Shown: positions 24,645-34,587 of the stretch, piece by piece | Layout: each line of letters begins with the position of its first letter | Position numbering within the stretch: position 1 is the stretch's first letter | DNA from: Mesostigma viride | Taxonomy: Eukaryota > Streptophyta > Mesostigmatophyceae > Mesostigmatales > Mesostigmataceae | DNA length: 64,000 bases | Direction: 5' to 3' | Assembly (NCBI GenBank): GCA_009746045.1 | Contig: RPFO01000022.1 | Span: 414,001-478,000, forward strand | Made by a program: the position numbers and the translations under genes | Notes under the pieces: model-generated | The model's input: only the letters and a program-made list of their open reading frames with translations | Databases searched by the model: none | Told to the model about the DNA's origin: nothing

Positions 24645-25037
24645 ATGAACGAGACACGGGACGTGTCCAATAGTCTCGCGGGGACGCCGGGCGAGTCCGA
24701 CGGTCCCGCCGCGGTGCCGGACCCCTCCCCGTCTGTCACCCCCATGGAGGTCGATCCACTCGCGTCCCCCGTGTCCTGTGGGGCGGTCGAGGACGCGCGG
24801 GATGTCCCGAGTGTCCGCGCGCCGATGGACCCCCGGACGCTGTGCCGCGCCGTGTGCGCCTGGAAGGAACTATGGACACTTTGTGATCGTGAGAAAACGA
24901 TTTTTGTACGTTTATTAACACATCAATATTCATTCCATTCAATAAAGCTTCGCGTTTCATTACGAGTCCCGTGGGTATGCCGTCCAATTTGCATGCGTGT
25001 CAGGCACGATTTCTGTGCGTACTCTCTAGCTAGTTAA
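24645..25037 (+). CDS. short F-box-like protein, probably truncated, 130 aa
   Basis: The ATG at 24645 opens a Ser/Pro-rich N-terminal half. Residues about 60-80 read MDPRTLCRAVCAWKELWTLC, which resembles the second half of an F-box (L-x-x-V-x-x-W). F-box proteins hand substrates to SCF ubiquitin ligases and are common in giant viruses. After about residue 90 the sequence turns AT-rich and loses coding character, suggesting a truncated gene whose stop is fortuitous. AATAAA (about 24940) and TTTATT (about 24910) lie inside this tail, so the true 3' end may be there. Confidence 0.45.
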   Translation: MNETRDVSNSLAGTPGESDGPAAVPDPSPSVTPMEVDPLASPVSCGAVEDARDVPSVRAPMDPRTLCRAVCAWKELWTLCDREKTIFVRLLTHQYSFHSIKLRVSLRVPWVCRPICMRVRHDFCAYSLAS

Positions 25038-25087
25038 TCCGTCGTTCCGCGGGCGCGTCCGGTGCGCGTCCGGTGCGCGCGACGCGG

Positions 25088-25615
25088 CTAGTTGTCGGGC
25101 ACGGACGCCTTGTACACGTACCTCACCAGGTCCGGTTCCGTCGCTAACGGGTCGAGTTGCCAGTTCGACAGGGTGCTGTCGGCCGCCTGGAAATCCGCCA
25201 AGGGGACGGCTGGGCCGTTCGAACTCCCCGAGGTCAGGACCAGGTAGTGTCCCGGTCCGACGCTGCCCGGCGGCGGGTCCGGCGCGACCACCGTCAGGCC
25301 GTCGACCGCGTACTCCCCCACCAGGATCTTGGCGATCATGTCGGCCGCGCGCTTGTCGTCCTCGGACGGGGCGCTCGAGGGCCACCATTGGAACCAGACC
25401 TTCCACCGCCTGCCGGTCAAGTCCGCGTTTTTCGCGTACGACCGCTCGGGCGAGGGGGGCGCGTTGTCGTAGGTCACGTACCCGATCCTGGTGTGAGGGG
25501 AGCGGTACATGTCGCTCCAGTTGAACGCGGGCCGGGCGATCCCCGCCTGGGGGAACGCGCTCCAGATGGGGCAGTTGAGCGTCACGAAGGGCATCATGCG
25601 TTGGACCACCGTCAT
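25088..25615 (-). CDS. hypothetical protein, 175 aa, possible virion protein
   Basis: Starts at the ATG 25615; AGTATA lies about 20 bases upstream, as in other genes here. No signal peptide or membrane segment. It is rich in Trp, Pro and Tyr with short beta-like stretches (RRWKVWFQWWPS, GPGHYLVLTSG). Two features suggest a compact beta structure: the WS-x-F-P start and the C-terminal VRYVYKASVPDN. I do not recognise the family. It lies 42 bases downstream of the next minus-strand gene, probably in the same expression unit. Confidence 0.6.
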   Translation of the reverse strand: MTVVQRMMPFVTLNCPIWSAFPQAGIARPAFNWSDMYRSPHTRIGYVTYDNAPPSPERSYAKNADLTGRRWKVWFQWWPSSAPSEDDKRAADMIAKILVGEYAVDGLTVVAPDPPPGSVGPGHYLVLTSGSSNGPAVPLADFQAADSTLSNWQLDPLATEPDLVRYVYKASVPDN

Positions 25616-25657
25616 CTCGCCGTCTTATACTTACACCGAGCGATAAAAAACGGCGCG

Positions 25658-26857
25658 TCAGATGGCGTAGAAGTAAGGGACGTACGGCCACGTATCCGGG
25701 AAGCAAGGGGGCAGGTGCGCGATCGCGCGACCGAACTTGAACGACACGTAGGCCATCTTGCCGGCCGTCCCCTCGTTCATCATCGCGTGCACCCTCTTCA
25801 GCGTCGCGCGGTGCTCGTCCGCCTTCGCGTCGATCTCCGCCTTCTTCGCGTCCAGCCACGCGTCGAACGACGACATGTCGCCGGATCGCACGCACTTGTA
25901 GTCGTCCTTGGACGCGCGGTAGGCGCGGACTTCCATCCCGCGCGGCAACACGCACCGCATGACCTCGTGGTGGAAGTTCTTGATCCGGCGGTTGTCGTGG
26001 ATCGCGTTGCACGCGTGGACGATCGATCGGATCGGCGGCCCGCGCGCCGTGCGCGGAAGTTCGGCCGTCGTGCGGCGGAACATCTCTATCATCAGGCGGT
26101 AGCACCGCCGGCGGGTGTGCGTGCGGAAGAAGATCAGCAGGGTGCACATGAACGCGATCCCGGCCTCCGCCCCGTACGCGTGCGCGAACGCGAACCCCGC
26201 CGTGACGATCGGGAGGGACTTGTGGCCGTCGTCGCCCTTGACCAGGAGGTACGCGGACCGCGTCAGCTCGCCGAAGTGCGCCGCCACCTTGTCCGCGCGG
26301 TCGGAGCTCGGGAGGGGGAAGATCAGGCGGAGGGCGTTCGCGTGGTCGCGCGTCCACGCGCCGGGCGTCGGCTCGAGGGCGGCCGTCGCCAGGTCGAGGA
26401 CGCAGATGTCCGGGGCGGACGCGACGTCGACGGTCTTCGCGGCCGTCCGGAACTCGTTCACGGCCTGGTCGAACAGGACCGCGTCGCCCGATCGCGAAGA
26501 CTCCAGCAACTTTTGCTGGATCGGACGCAGGAGCGTGCGGGCCTTGGCGACCCGCGTCTCCCGCTCGCTCGCCAGGACGTCGCGGACGTCGGCGGCGTCC
26601 TCGCGTCCCTCGAACGCCTGGCGGACCTTGAGGACGGACTCCGTGTCCATGTGTTTGGCGATCTCGTTCCAGATGTGCGCGTTCGCGTACAGCTCGCTCG
26701 GGGCGACGGCGGCCTTCCGCTGCAGGAAGTCGGGGATCTCGAACCGCCGAGGCGCGTGGACGTCCGCCGTGCCCTCCGCGGCCGCGGCGACGGTCTTATC
26801 GGCGGGAGACCCTCCCGTTGGGTTATGGACAATAGGCATGTCCGCCGTGTCCGTCAT
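25658..26857 (-). CDS. hypothetical protein with F-box-like N-terminus, 399 aa
   Basis: The ATG at 26857 follows GTATACG directly. After a low-complexity N-terminus, residues about 50-85 (YANAHIWNEIAKHMDTESVL onward) resemble an F-box helix pair, though the usual LP start is missing. The middle is helical. Residues about 225-245 are hydrophobic (AGFAFAHAYGAEAGIAFMCT), possibly buried or membrane-associated. The C-terminus is aromatic (TWPYVPYFYAI). Function unknown; an ubiquitin-related role is inference. Its upstream region is a relative of the one before the LamG gene (26945-27130 versus 28725-28915). Confidence 0.6.
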   Translation of the reverse strand: MTDTADMPIVHNPTGGSPADKTVAAAAEGTADVHAPRRFEIPDFLQRKAAVAPSELYANAHIWNEIAKHMDTESVLKVRQAFEGREDAADVRDVLASERETRVAKARTLLRPIQQKLLESSRSGDAVLFDQAVNEFRTAAKTVDVASAPDICVLDLATAALEPTPGAWTRDHANALRLIFPLPSSDRADKVAAHFGELTRSAYLLVKGDDGHKSLPIVTAGFAFAHAYGAEAGIAFMCTLLIFFRTHTRRRCYRLMIEMFRRTTAELPRTARGPPIRSIVHACNAIHDNRRIKNFHHEVMRCVLPRGMEVRAYRASKDDYKCVRSGDMSSFDAWLDAKKAEIDAKADEHRATLKRVHAMMNEGTAGKMAYVSFKFGRAIAHLPPCFPDTWPYVPYFYAI

Positions 26858-26944
26858 CGTATACTCGTAAGGTCTCGGCTTTTGTCTCGAGCGCGGGACG
26901 CGCGGGACAGTCGAGGCGTCCGGACGAGGATTCGGTTCTCGCGA

Positions 26945-27130
26945 GTGGTGGTGGGTCTGGCCGATCCGGTGCTTCGTCCGGTCAGTGTGGGGAATATATT
27001 CGAGCAGGACCCCTAACCGACGGTGCGTGACGACGACGCGTTCATCCTACTCGTTCGTGAAAACCGGTCGCGATCCGACGGCCGTGGATCGGCTGGTCGT
27101 AAATCGTGACGGAAGCGCGCGAAGGTGGTA
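26945..27130. promoter_or_regulatory. duplicated upstream segment, copy 1
   Basis: About 180 bp matching 28725-28915 in the same orientation. Shared words are GGTGCTTCGTCCGGTC, GGGGAATATAT, CCGACGGTGCG, TCCTACTCGTTC and GACGGCCGTGG. Each copy starts 80-95 bp upstream of a minus-strand start (26857 and 28645). I infer a duplicated promoter region with ATATATTCCCC as a possible TATA-like element. Confidence 0.6.
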
Positions 27131-27165
27131 CGGAAGATTCGGTGGCGCGAGTGGTCGCGGGGCGC

Positions 27166-28645
27166 TCACTCGGTGCCCCACCGGTACTTAAGGTACGCGT
27201 TGACGACGGCGAGGTCGGACGACGTCTTGCACACGTTGAATACCATCACCTCTCCTATCCACCCGTCAAATGCGTAATACGGACCGACGTGACTCCCGCC
27301 TATCGAAAAGCCACCGTATGGGGGGGCTGAGCTCAGCGTCCCCTGGTAATCGGTCCCGTTCACGCCATCGAGAGACGCGCTCCATACCTTGGGCGTCGAC
27401 GCCGTGTCGTACGCCACGTGCGCGATGTGGGTCTGGTCGTCGAATATATCGGCGCTGTTCGCCAGCGTATTGAACGTACTCACGCCGGAATACGCTTTCA
27501 CGGTCAGCAAAGACACGTCGTACGCGATCCGCGGCATGCCGAACGAGCTCATCCCCCCCGCTACGAACACAACTCCTTTCTCCGTCAACCCGTTGAGCTG
27601 TGGTGTATGGATGTAAGGATCCGGGCGCGCGGAGGCCGTGTTGCGCTGTTTGAAGACGACGACGACGGTACGCGTGCTCGCGTTCAAGAAAGGCCACGAA
27701 ATGTTGTACAAGTATCTCCGGTTCGGGTACGCGTAGAACCTCAGCCACTTGTCGGCGACCCCGCCCGAACGCGCGTCCAGTTCGGGTTGCGTCGACGCGG
27801 TGGTCTGGGACAGGTTATAAGCGCTCTGAGCCTTGTTGGCCATCGTGCGCACCTTACCGCCGACGCTCGCGGTCCCCGTCCCCGCGCTGTCGGTGAGAGT
27901 CGACAGGTCGGATGGGTCGTACCAAGCCATGAGAGTGGAATCGGTCTTCGGATTGTACGCGATATGCGTGAACGAAATGGTGTTCGATGCCAGGTTGGTG
28001 ACCCCCGGTGACGTACCGAGCGCGTTTACCAGTCCCGCGCCGACGGAAATCGTCGTCGCGGTGTATGGCGCGGTCGATTGAACGTAGAACGTATACGACG
28101 CGCCCTCTCCCGCGAGCGAGTTCGCGGTCCCGTTGGACAGCGAAAGCGCCGACAGACTGAAGCCGGCGACCGGCCGATGAACGTGGCCGTCACGAGCACG
28201 GGCGAGTCGTACGTCTCCGCCAATGCCGTCGTCGTCAGTCCACGGTCAGGGGAGGGAGATACGTGAACGAAATGGTGTTCGATGCCAAGTTGGCGACCCC
28301 CGGGGACGTACCGAGCGCGTTTACCAGTCCCGCGTCGACGAAAATCGTCGTCGCGGTGTACGGCGCGGTCGATTGAACGTAGAACGTATACGACGCGCCC
28401 TCTCCCGCGAGCGAGTTCGCGGTCCCGTTGGACAGCGAAAGCGCCGACAGACCAAAGCCGACGACCGGCGCGCTGAACGTGACCGTCACGAGCACGGGCG
28501 AGTCGTACGTCTCCGCCGGTGCCTCCGTCGTCAATTCCACGGTCGGGGGCGGGACCGGAGCTTTCCGCCGAGATCTATGTCTTCTCGTGGCGTGTGGAGC
28601 GATGCCTATCGGCCTCATGAATCGGTCTGTATATGGGTAAGACAT
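27166..28645 (-). CDS. two Ig-like domains + LamG/concanavalin-like lectin domain (two apparent frameshifts), ~493 aa
   Basis: Probably a virion surface or adhesion protein. After a short basic N-terminus come two ~97-residue Ig-like domains of the bacterial Big type (Pfam Big_12-like, from memory) with SALSLSNGTANSLAGEGASY conserved in both. A LamG/concanavalin-like domain follows, starting AWYDPSDLSTL and ending DGWIGEVMVFN and AYLKYRWG, a typical end for this fold. The frame is broken inside the second Ig copy at about 28236 and 28176. Comparison with copy one shows one missing base at each site. Repairing both gives one continuous protein. The ATG at 28645 is the first that excludes the duplicated upstream segment. 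Confidence 0.75.
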
Positions 28646-28724
28646 ATTTGGTCTCGTCGCGCCCTCGTGAGCGGGTCGCGGCGTGTCGCCCGTCGATCGC
28701 ATCGTGCCGGATATCTGACGAGGT

Positions 28725-28915
28725 GACTCGGACCGACACGGTGCTTCGTCCGGTCGGGCGAGGGGAATATATGCGAGTAGGATGAGGGTCGACCCCGTCC
28801 GACGGTGCGGGATGCACACGCGCTCGTCCTACTCGTTCATGAAAGCCGGGCGAGATTCGACGGCCGTGGTCGGCACGGCGGGGATCGTGACGGACGCGCG
28901 CGCGCGCGGGATTTG
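28725..28915. promoter_or_regulatory. duplicated upstream segment, copy 2
   Basis: Match to 26945-27130, lying between the divergent starts at 28645 (minus) and 28946 (plus). GGGGAATATATGCG is the AT-rich core. Regulatory role is inferred from position only. Confidence 0.6.
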
Positions 28916-28945
28916 GCGGAGGCCATCGTGTGTAATATCCTCGAC

Positions 28946-29607
28946 ATGACGTGTCGCCGCGCGAACGAGTTCCTTACGCACAACCCCGACACGGCGAGAC
29001 CGGCGCCCGTGCTGGCGATCGTCAACGCCGCCCTGCGCGTCGAGACCATGGGTCACATGGACCGACCCGATCTCGAGGCGGAGGTTGCGGCGACGCGGCG
29101 GATCATCGCGGGACTCGACGGCGACGACGCGGCGAGCGAGGAGGGGCTGGAGGAGGACCGAAGCGGGGAGGGTGAGGAAGAGGGCGACGGGTCCGCGGCG
29201 GACTCGGAGGACTGGACGGAGGAATTCGTCAAGGAGGCCTTGCGCGTAAACGACCCGACCGTCCCCGTCCCTTCGTGTCCGTGCGCGAACTGCGGACTCC
29301 TGCCGGCCGCCGCGCGGAGGTGGGAAGAGTGGGAGCCGAGGACTCGCTCCTCCGCTCTCTGAAGGAGCGCATGCCCGAGATCGGGTGGCACGCGTTGACC
29401 CAGTGCGTCGACTTGGGCGAGCTGGACCCTCGCGACTTCGGGGCCGTCACGGCCTCCGGTGCCGCGTCCGGGCGCCCGTCGCGCGTCGGCGAGTCGGCGT
29501 CTTCGACCACGGTTGATCGGCCCGCGTCGGCCCGTTCTCCTTGCACCTGGCGCGTCGTCCCGCGTCGACCTCGACTTCGACGTCGACGCGACGAGGCGCG
29601 GCGGTAA
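28946..29607 (+). CDS. acidic protein with a CxxC pair (one apparent frameshift), ~220 aa
   Basis: The ATG at 28946 (MTCRRANEF) begins clear coding sequence; the upstream frame lies in the duplicated regulatory segment. The middle is a Glu/Asp/Gly-rich tract (about residues 60-100). A short CPCANCGLLP (about 115) could bind zinc with partners I cannot see. At the GGG of 29331-29333 the frame steps by one, as if one G is missing. The next frame then continues with SLLRSLKERMPEIGWHALTQ and a basic tail to TAA at 29607. Family unknown. The last 380 bases overlap the 3' part of the minus-strand gene, and one of the two must be shorter than drawn. Confidence 0.55.
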
Positions 29608-31831
29608 TACGAGGCGTCCGCGTTGTGCCTGGCGGGGTCGGCGGCCGGGTTCGCGATCTCGATCCTTTCGTCCGCGTACGGCTCGTCCGGATCGTCCGGG
29701 TCGTCCGGGTCGTCGTACCCCTCGCTCGCGGCGGACGTCGTGACCGGGTCTTCGGTCGGATCGCGCGCGTCCTCGATCGCCTCGCGCGCCGCCGCCATCG
29801 CCTCTCGGATCCTGGTCATCCGTTCGTCCGCGCGTTCGTTGGCCTTGCGCGCGCGCTCCTCGGCGGTCGCTTTCCCCTTCGCGTACTCGCGACTCGCGGG
29901 GGTCTCCCGGTGCAGAGACACACTTGTTTGAGGTGCTCGGCGCCCGGCCAGAAGTTGCCCTTGCGGAACTGGTCGAGCAGTTCCGCGCCGTACTTGTGCT
30001 CGGCGCGGAGGTGGGCGTAATCGGCGGCGTTCATGGACGAATGCGCCCTGCCCTTCAGGTAATGCTCGATGTTCCGCCACGCGAGGAACGTCTCGTTGTC
30101 CAACTCGCGCTTGCCGCACACACGTCCGCCCTGTTTGATCAGGGCCGCGATCGACTTCCGTTCGCCCTTCTTGACCGGCGCGCGGCCGTCCTTGCCCGGT
30201 CGTCCGTCCCTCGTGGCGTAGAGACGCCGCCCGGCGACCCACGTGTCGTACTCGTGCTCCAAGGTCCCGCGGCCCGTCCGTCCGGCTTTCCTCGCCCCCG
30301 CGTTGGCGCGATCCCCGCTCTTGGCCCCGGCGCCCCTCGCCGCGTCTCCGGGCTCGTCGACGACTCGCGCCGCGGGACCGGGCGCGACCGACACGACCTG
30401 TCGGGACTGCGTGATCTCCGTCCTCCTCGGTTCTTCTCGCGCGACGGGGGCGCGATCGACGGACACGGGCTGCCGGGGTTGTGCGACCCCCTCCGCCCTC
30501 CTCGGTTCCTCTCGCGCAACGGATTCGTGGACGCGGCTCGCCTTTTTTTGCGCCTCCTTTTCCGCGCGTCTAGCCCGTCTCTCCTCGTTCAGCGCGCGCT
30601 TCTCGGCTCGATAGGCCTTGCGAGATTGCGCCGCCTTTCCCATTTCGAGCACCGCGTCGGATAGATATCGGAGGGCTTCGTTCTCCGAGTCCATCTCCGC
30701 GGCCCGTTTCGCTAAGTCCGCGAGTTCTGTCCTCCTGGAGTTCTTTGTGGGGTTTCGGACGAAACTGACCGGATCCATCTGGACGAGATCCGGGAAGGAC
30801 CGGTTGTACATTTTCGCGGTCTCGGCGAGGTACCTCTCGTACCTTTCCCTCTTCTCCGCGGCTTTCTCTCGCTCTCGCGCTTCCCGCCTCGCGTCCTGAC
30901 TTTGTCGAAGCGCGGCCAGTTCGGTCGCGGCCGCGTGGGGGTTGGCCATCGGATTCCGCGCCGGTTCGCTCAGCTTCTCCTTGATCAGCCCCCTGACTTG
31001 GTCGAGCATCCTCTTTTTCGCCGTTTCGTGGTTGTAATCGAGCTTGCCTTGAGCGATTTCTTCGGCCGCGCGGCGTAGGCGTCCGAGATTCGGGTCGTCC
31101 GGGTTGTTGGCGTCGATCTTCGCGTGGTAGGGGGCGACGTTGTTATAGGTCGGGACGAACTCGTTCAGAAGCCTCTGGACGCGAGCGTCGTCGTAGTCGC
31201 CGATCCGTCTGTCGAATTTTCTGAGAATCTCTCGCTCTTTCTCGACGGTCGTGTCGTGTTTATACTCGCTCGATGCGCCACCCGCCATGCTAAGAAAATT
31301 CTCGAGGTCTCTTTTGGACGGTTCTTTCCCCGTTGCGGTCTTGTAAGTCTCGATAGCGCGTTGATGGAACATGGCTTCCCTTTGATTAAACGAATTCGGC
31401 AATCTTCCTTGCTTGCCGTCGGTTTGGAAGAACCGTCTCGCCGAAACGTATTCGTCGATGCTCGCGTTAAGCTCTCTCAACCTTTCCTGGTCGTCTTGCA
31501 CGGTTCGGAGCACGTTGACGATGTGATCCAACTCCTCTCCATCGAAGTTCTTGTTCGGTCCGTACAGGCCGAGTTGAGTTCTCTTGCCGTCGTGGATCGC
31601 GGGGGTGTCAGGAAAGGCTTTGTTAAACCTTTTAAGCGCGTACCCCAGCTCGTTTTGGTACTCGTACGCGCGCGTCGTGTGCGTCCTGCGTCGAGCGACC
31701 CCGCGGCGGACGCTCGTCCTCGTGCGCGCGACGATGTTCTTTCGCGCGATCGTCTTCCGTGCGGCCTTCCGCGGTCTTGCGCGCGCGGACGTCGATCGCG
31801 TCGACGTGCGTCTGGATCGGTTCGGGGGCAT
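29229..31831 (-). CDS. basic coiled-coil protein (one apparent frameshift), up to ~867 aa
   Basis: The first 55 residues are almost entirely Arg/Lys/Ser/Thr (RRTSTRSTSARARPRKAARK) and suggest DNA binding or packaging. Long charged helices and likely coiled coils follow (about 270-470). A conserved-looking globular block comes next (about 540-640, with HEYDTWVAGRRLYATRDGRP and LDNETFLAWRNIEHYL). At a run of five G (plus strand 29898-29902) the frame steps as if one base is missing. The next frame goes on as a helix and a DPDDPDDPDEPYADE repeat. Beyond about 29600 the translation loses character, so the real C-terminus may be near there. I do not recognise the family. Confidence 0.6.
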
Positions 31832-31927
31832 TCTCTCTCTATATATATGTGATCACGCGCGCGGCGCTCGTACAACAGTAGGAGTAGAAAAGAGAATTCC
31901 GCGCCCTGCGAGCGCGGAGAAAAAAAG

Positions 31928-32889
31928 ATGTCCTCAGTATACGCGGGTCGAGCGGCGGACCGCGTCGGAGGTCGCGCGCGAATGAACGCGCAAAGGGTCG
32001 CCAGGAACTACCCCCGGTTCTGGCTGACCGCGCGGGACATGAACAGGGTCCCGTGGCGGCCTTTCGGAAAGACCACCGTGGACGATCTGCGACGGTTCGG
32101 CAAGTTTCGAGGGCTCGTATTGTACAGAGGACTGCGGAAGAGGTGCATGGAGTGCGCTCTGTGGCTCCATCAGCGCGCGTGCGTGATCCAGCGGTGGGTA
32201 CGTTCCGTCGTGTTGCCGTACCGCCGCGCCAGAGAGGCCGTGCGGAGGAGGGTGTGCATGCGGCCGCGCAACGCGGAGGATCCCATCACGTTGGAACCGC
32301 TGCCGCCGAAAGAGAGGGTGTTCAAGTTCGTGCGCCCCGATCGCAGGGTCGCGGGGTTCGACGCGGTCAAGCTGGCCGAGTACGTCGTCGCGTCGGGGAC
32401 GTTCGAGGACCCCGTCACCAGGTACCCTTTCCACCCGGTCGACTTGCTGCGATTGGACCGGCAGGTGCGGGACTTGGGGTATCAGCGCCTCTCCACGTTG
32501 GAGCTGTGGAAGCGGCCGGATTTCGTCCGGGCGATGCGAGAGAGGGAGTCGCTCGTCGCGGGGATGGAGCGCATGACGGGCGACGTCGTCGAGATGATGA
32601 TCGACCTGTCCAAATACCCGACCGGCGAGGCGGCCGCGCTCCTGAGGTCGGAATATTACCCGCAGTTCTGTTCGAATTTTGTGCAGTTGTCGATGGTGGA
32701 CGTCCACGCGGCGGAGTGCGGCGGTCGGGATACATCGCGCGCGTGAGAGATGAAATGCGGCGAGTGGCCGCCGAAGAAGAGTCCGCCGCGAAAACGGAGA
32801 GGACCGAATTTCTGAGAGAATTGGCTGTCATGTTATCGTGCGACGCGCGCGTGATGCGATTCGTCGTCACGGGAGGCTTTTATGGTTAA
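31928..32889 (+). CDS. U-box/RING-like protein with IQ-like motif (one apparent frameshift), ~320 aa
   Basis: Residues about 85-105 (ACVIQRWVRSVVLPYRR) fit an IQ-type motif. Residues about 118-170 (DPITLEPLPP, then DAVKLAEYVVASGTFEDPVTR) match the U-box-like fold seen in many algal and giant-virus proteins, in which DP...DPVTR replaces zinc ligands. A role as an E3 ubiquitin ligase is inferred. Near 32712 the frame steps by one base; the second frame continues as RSGYIARVRDEMRRVAAEEE and ends FYG at 32889. The shorter frame would stop at 32746. The gene is divergent from the coiled-coil gene, sharing a TATATATA upstream region at 31838-31850. Confidence 0.7.
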
Positions 32890-32899
32890 TAAATGTCGC

Positions 32900-32917
32900 G
32901 AATAAAGCGGTTTATTC
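32900..32917. terminator. bidirectional hairpin terminator / polyadenylation hairpin
   Basis: GAATAAA-GCGG-TTTATTC is a perfect 7-bp stem with a 4-base loop, lying between two convergent genes. It presents AATAAA on both strands and overlaps the stop of the minus-strand gene. In several giant viruses transcripts end at such hairpins; function here is inferred. Confidence 0.75.
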
Positions 32918-33220
32918 AATGATTACGATGATATCATCACGGTGCATCGACTTGTCTCTGCGTGTCTCCTCCCCTCTTTGGACACCGAATCTGTTTGCGA
33001 ACTCGGCGGGGGTGGGGTTGCGTTCGGGGTTGGACGAGGCTCGCTCGCACGCGGCCGCCACGAGGTCTTGTCCCTCTTTGGTCATCATCCAAGTGTGCTG
33101 GTCGTTGTAATGCCGGATCCACTTCTGGTACGTGCCGAAGGCGCTTTTGCACGAATAGGACGGACATTTGAACGGTCTCTTCGCGACCGTCGAAGGGGTC
33201 GAAGGGGAAGTTTCCTCCAT
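32912..33220 (-). CDS. C2H2 zinc-finger protein, 102 aa
   Basis: One finger at residues 19-41: C-x4-C-x12-H-x4-H (CPSYSCKSAFGTYQKWIRHY then NDQH). The linker and following helix (TKEGQDLVAAACERASS) look like a DNA- or protein-binding extension. The C-terminus is short and charged. The ATG at 33220 is the first after clear antisense-type sequence; the longer open frame to 33703 is a shadow of the fibre gene. A single finger is often a protein-binding module, so a transcription role is only possible. Confidence 0.7.
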   Translation of the reverse strand: MEETSPSTPSTVAKRPFKCPSYSCKSAFGTYQKWIRHYNDQHTWMMTKEGQDLVAAACERASSNPERNPTPAEFANRFGVQRGEETRRDKSMHRDDIIVIIE

Positions 33221-33297
33221 CGTCGGCGCATACAAACAGCGCAGACATTGTGGGGAGACGTGACGCGACGTCGCGCGTCGGCGTCCGCTCGCGCCCC

Positions 33298-34517
33298 TCA
33301 GGCCACGACGCGCATGTTGCGGCTCACCTGCAAGGTCCGGGTCTGGACCACCGGGGCGCCCGGGTTCAGAGGGTCGGACACGTACGACATTTTGTACGCC
33401 GACTCCCCGGCCCGCACGCGGAACAGTAGGAGGCCCTCGGTCACCAGGACGGGGGTGAGGTCGCTCTTCAGGATCTGCCACTCCGTCAGGCTCAGACGCA
33501 CGCGGAACGTGTACTCGTTGACCTTGACGAAATCGTACGCGCCCGGGCCGGACGCCGGGTTTTTGGGGAGCAGGCCGGCCTCTAGTCCGCCTGCGTAGTC
33601 GTTGTTGTCCAGCGGGAAGAAGATGATGTCCAGTTTGTCCATCCCGAAGTTCGCCGTCGTGTTGGCGTCGTTGTGTTCGGCCAGCTTGACCGGGTGATTC
33701 CATTGGACTTCCACGTAGATTTCGCCGTCCACGATTATGAACCCGCCGCTCGTCGCCGGCGTCGTCAGGTTTGGTGGTGCGCCCTCGAGCGGGAAGATGT
33801 CGAACGACAGCGGGGTCGCGAGCAGTTGGAAGAGCGTCGACGCGGACCGGGCCAAGTTTCCGCGTCCGGCCGAGTCCGCCACCGCGTCGCTCGGGAACGT
33901 CGCCGTGATCGTGCCCGTGTTGATGCCGTACACCGACAGGTCGCCGTAGGCCAAGACGAATTGAGGATGTAATCCTTGCCCTGTTCGCCGCCTTCCGCGT
34001 CCGCGAGCGTGAAGTTCTTGATCCTGCCCTCGGATCGCAGCGTGCCGTCGTTGAACACGCGGTTCAGACTGTCCGTCAATGTGATCTGGAGGAGGTTCGG
34101 GTCCGTGAAGTTCACGGCCGCGGGGAAGTGGAACCCGACCTCGAACGTGGCCTCCGTCGGCGTCCGTATAAACGGCAACTCGCCGATGCTGAAGCGGGGA
34201 ACGAGCGGTTCCGGTCGGTTCATCGGGAACGACAGGGCGCTGGGCGCGGCGGGGATGCCGGTCAGTGCGCTCTTCGTGTGCCCCTGGTCCATGTTCAGCG
34301 TGAGGACGCCTTTGGTCACGAACTTGGGGATCTCCGAGGTCACGACGGTGACGGAGTAGTTCTTGTCGTCCTCGCGTTGGATGGACGCGATCGGGAGGGG
34401 CATCGTGATTCCCTCCTGGTCGTCGCGGAAAGTGGCGCGGATCGAGGTCGTGGCGGCGCCCGGGGTCGAGAAGTCGGTCACGGGGGACTGGTATTGGAGG
34501 GGGATGGTGACGGACAT
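33298..34517 (-). CDS. beta-rich fibre-like protein (one apparent frameshift), ~406 aa
   Basis: Starts at the ATG 34517 and stops at 33298. The sequence is a series of beta-strand-rich stretches (YSVTVVTSEIPKFVTKGVLT, GFIIVDGEIYVEVQWNHPV, YTFRVRLSLTEW) with no membrane segment. Style and spacing resemble domains in the huge fibre gene next to it, so I infer a virion fibre or head-decorating protein. At about 33958 the frame steps by one in an AATT context; both parts read as one protein when one base is added. It lies 70 bases downstream of the giant fibre gene, same strand. Confidence 0.65.
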
Positions 34518-34587
34518 CGCGGAGGGAGGGACTCGCGCGCCGACGGGTCGTTACCCTACGCGGCGATTAAAAAAGGCGATGCCTGGT

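Noticed and set aside
23713-24648. 311-codon ORF and several others across the palindrome
   Set aside because: They follow the inverted and direct repeats on both strands; composition is low-complexity Gly/Arg or Pro/Ser.
25157-27016. 619-codon plus-strand ORF
   Set aside because: Spans two convincing minus-strand genes and the gap between them; Arg-rich antisense translation.
29229-29607. Treating both overlapping frames as certain coding sequence
   Set aside because: The plus-strand frame looks better (SLLRSLKERMPEIGW), so the minus-strand C-terminus there is doubtful. Both are kept with a warning.
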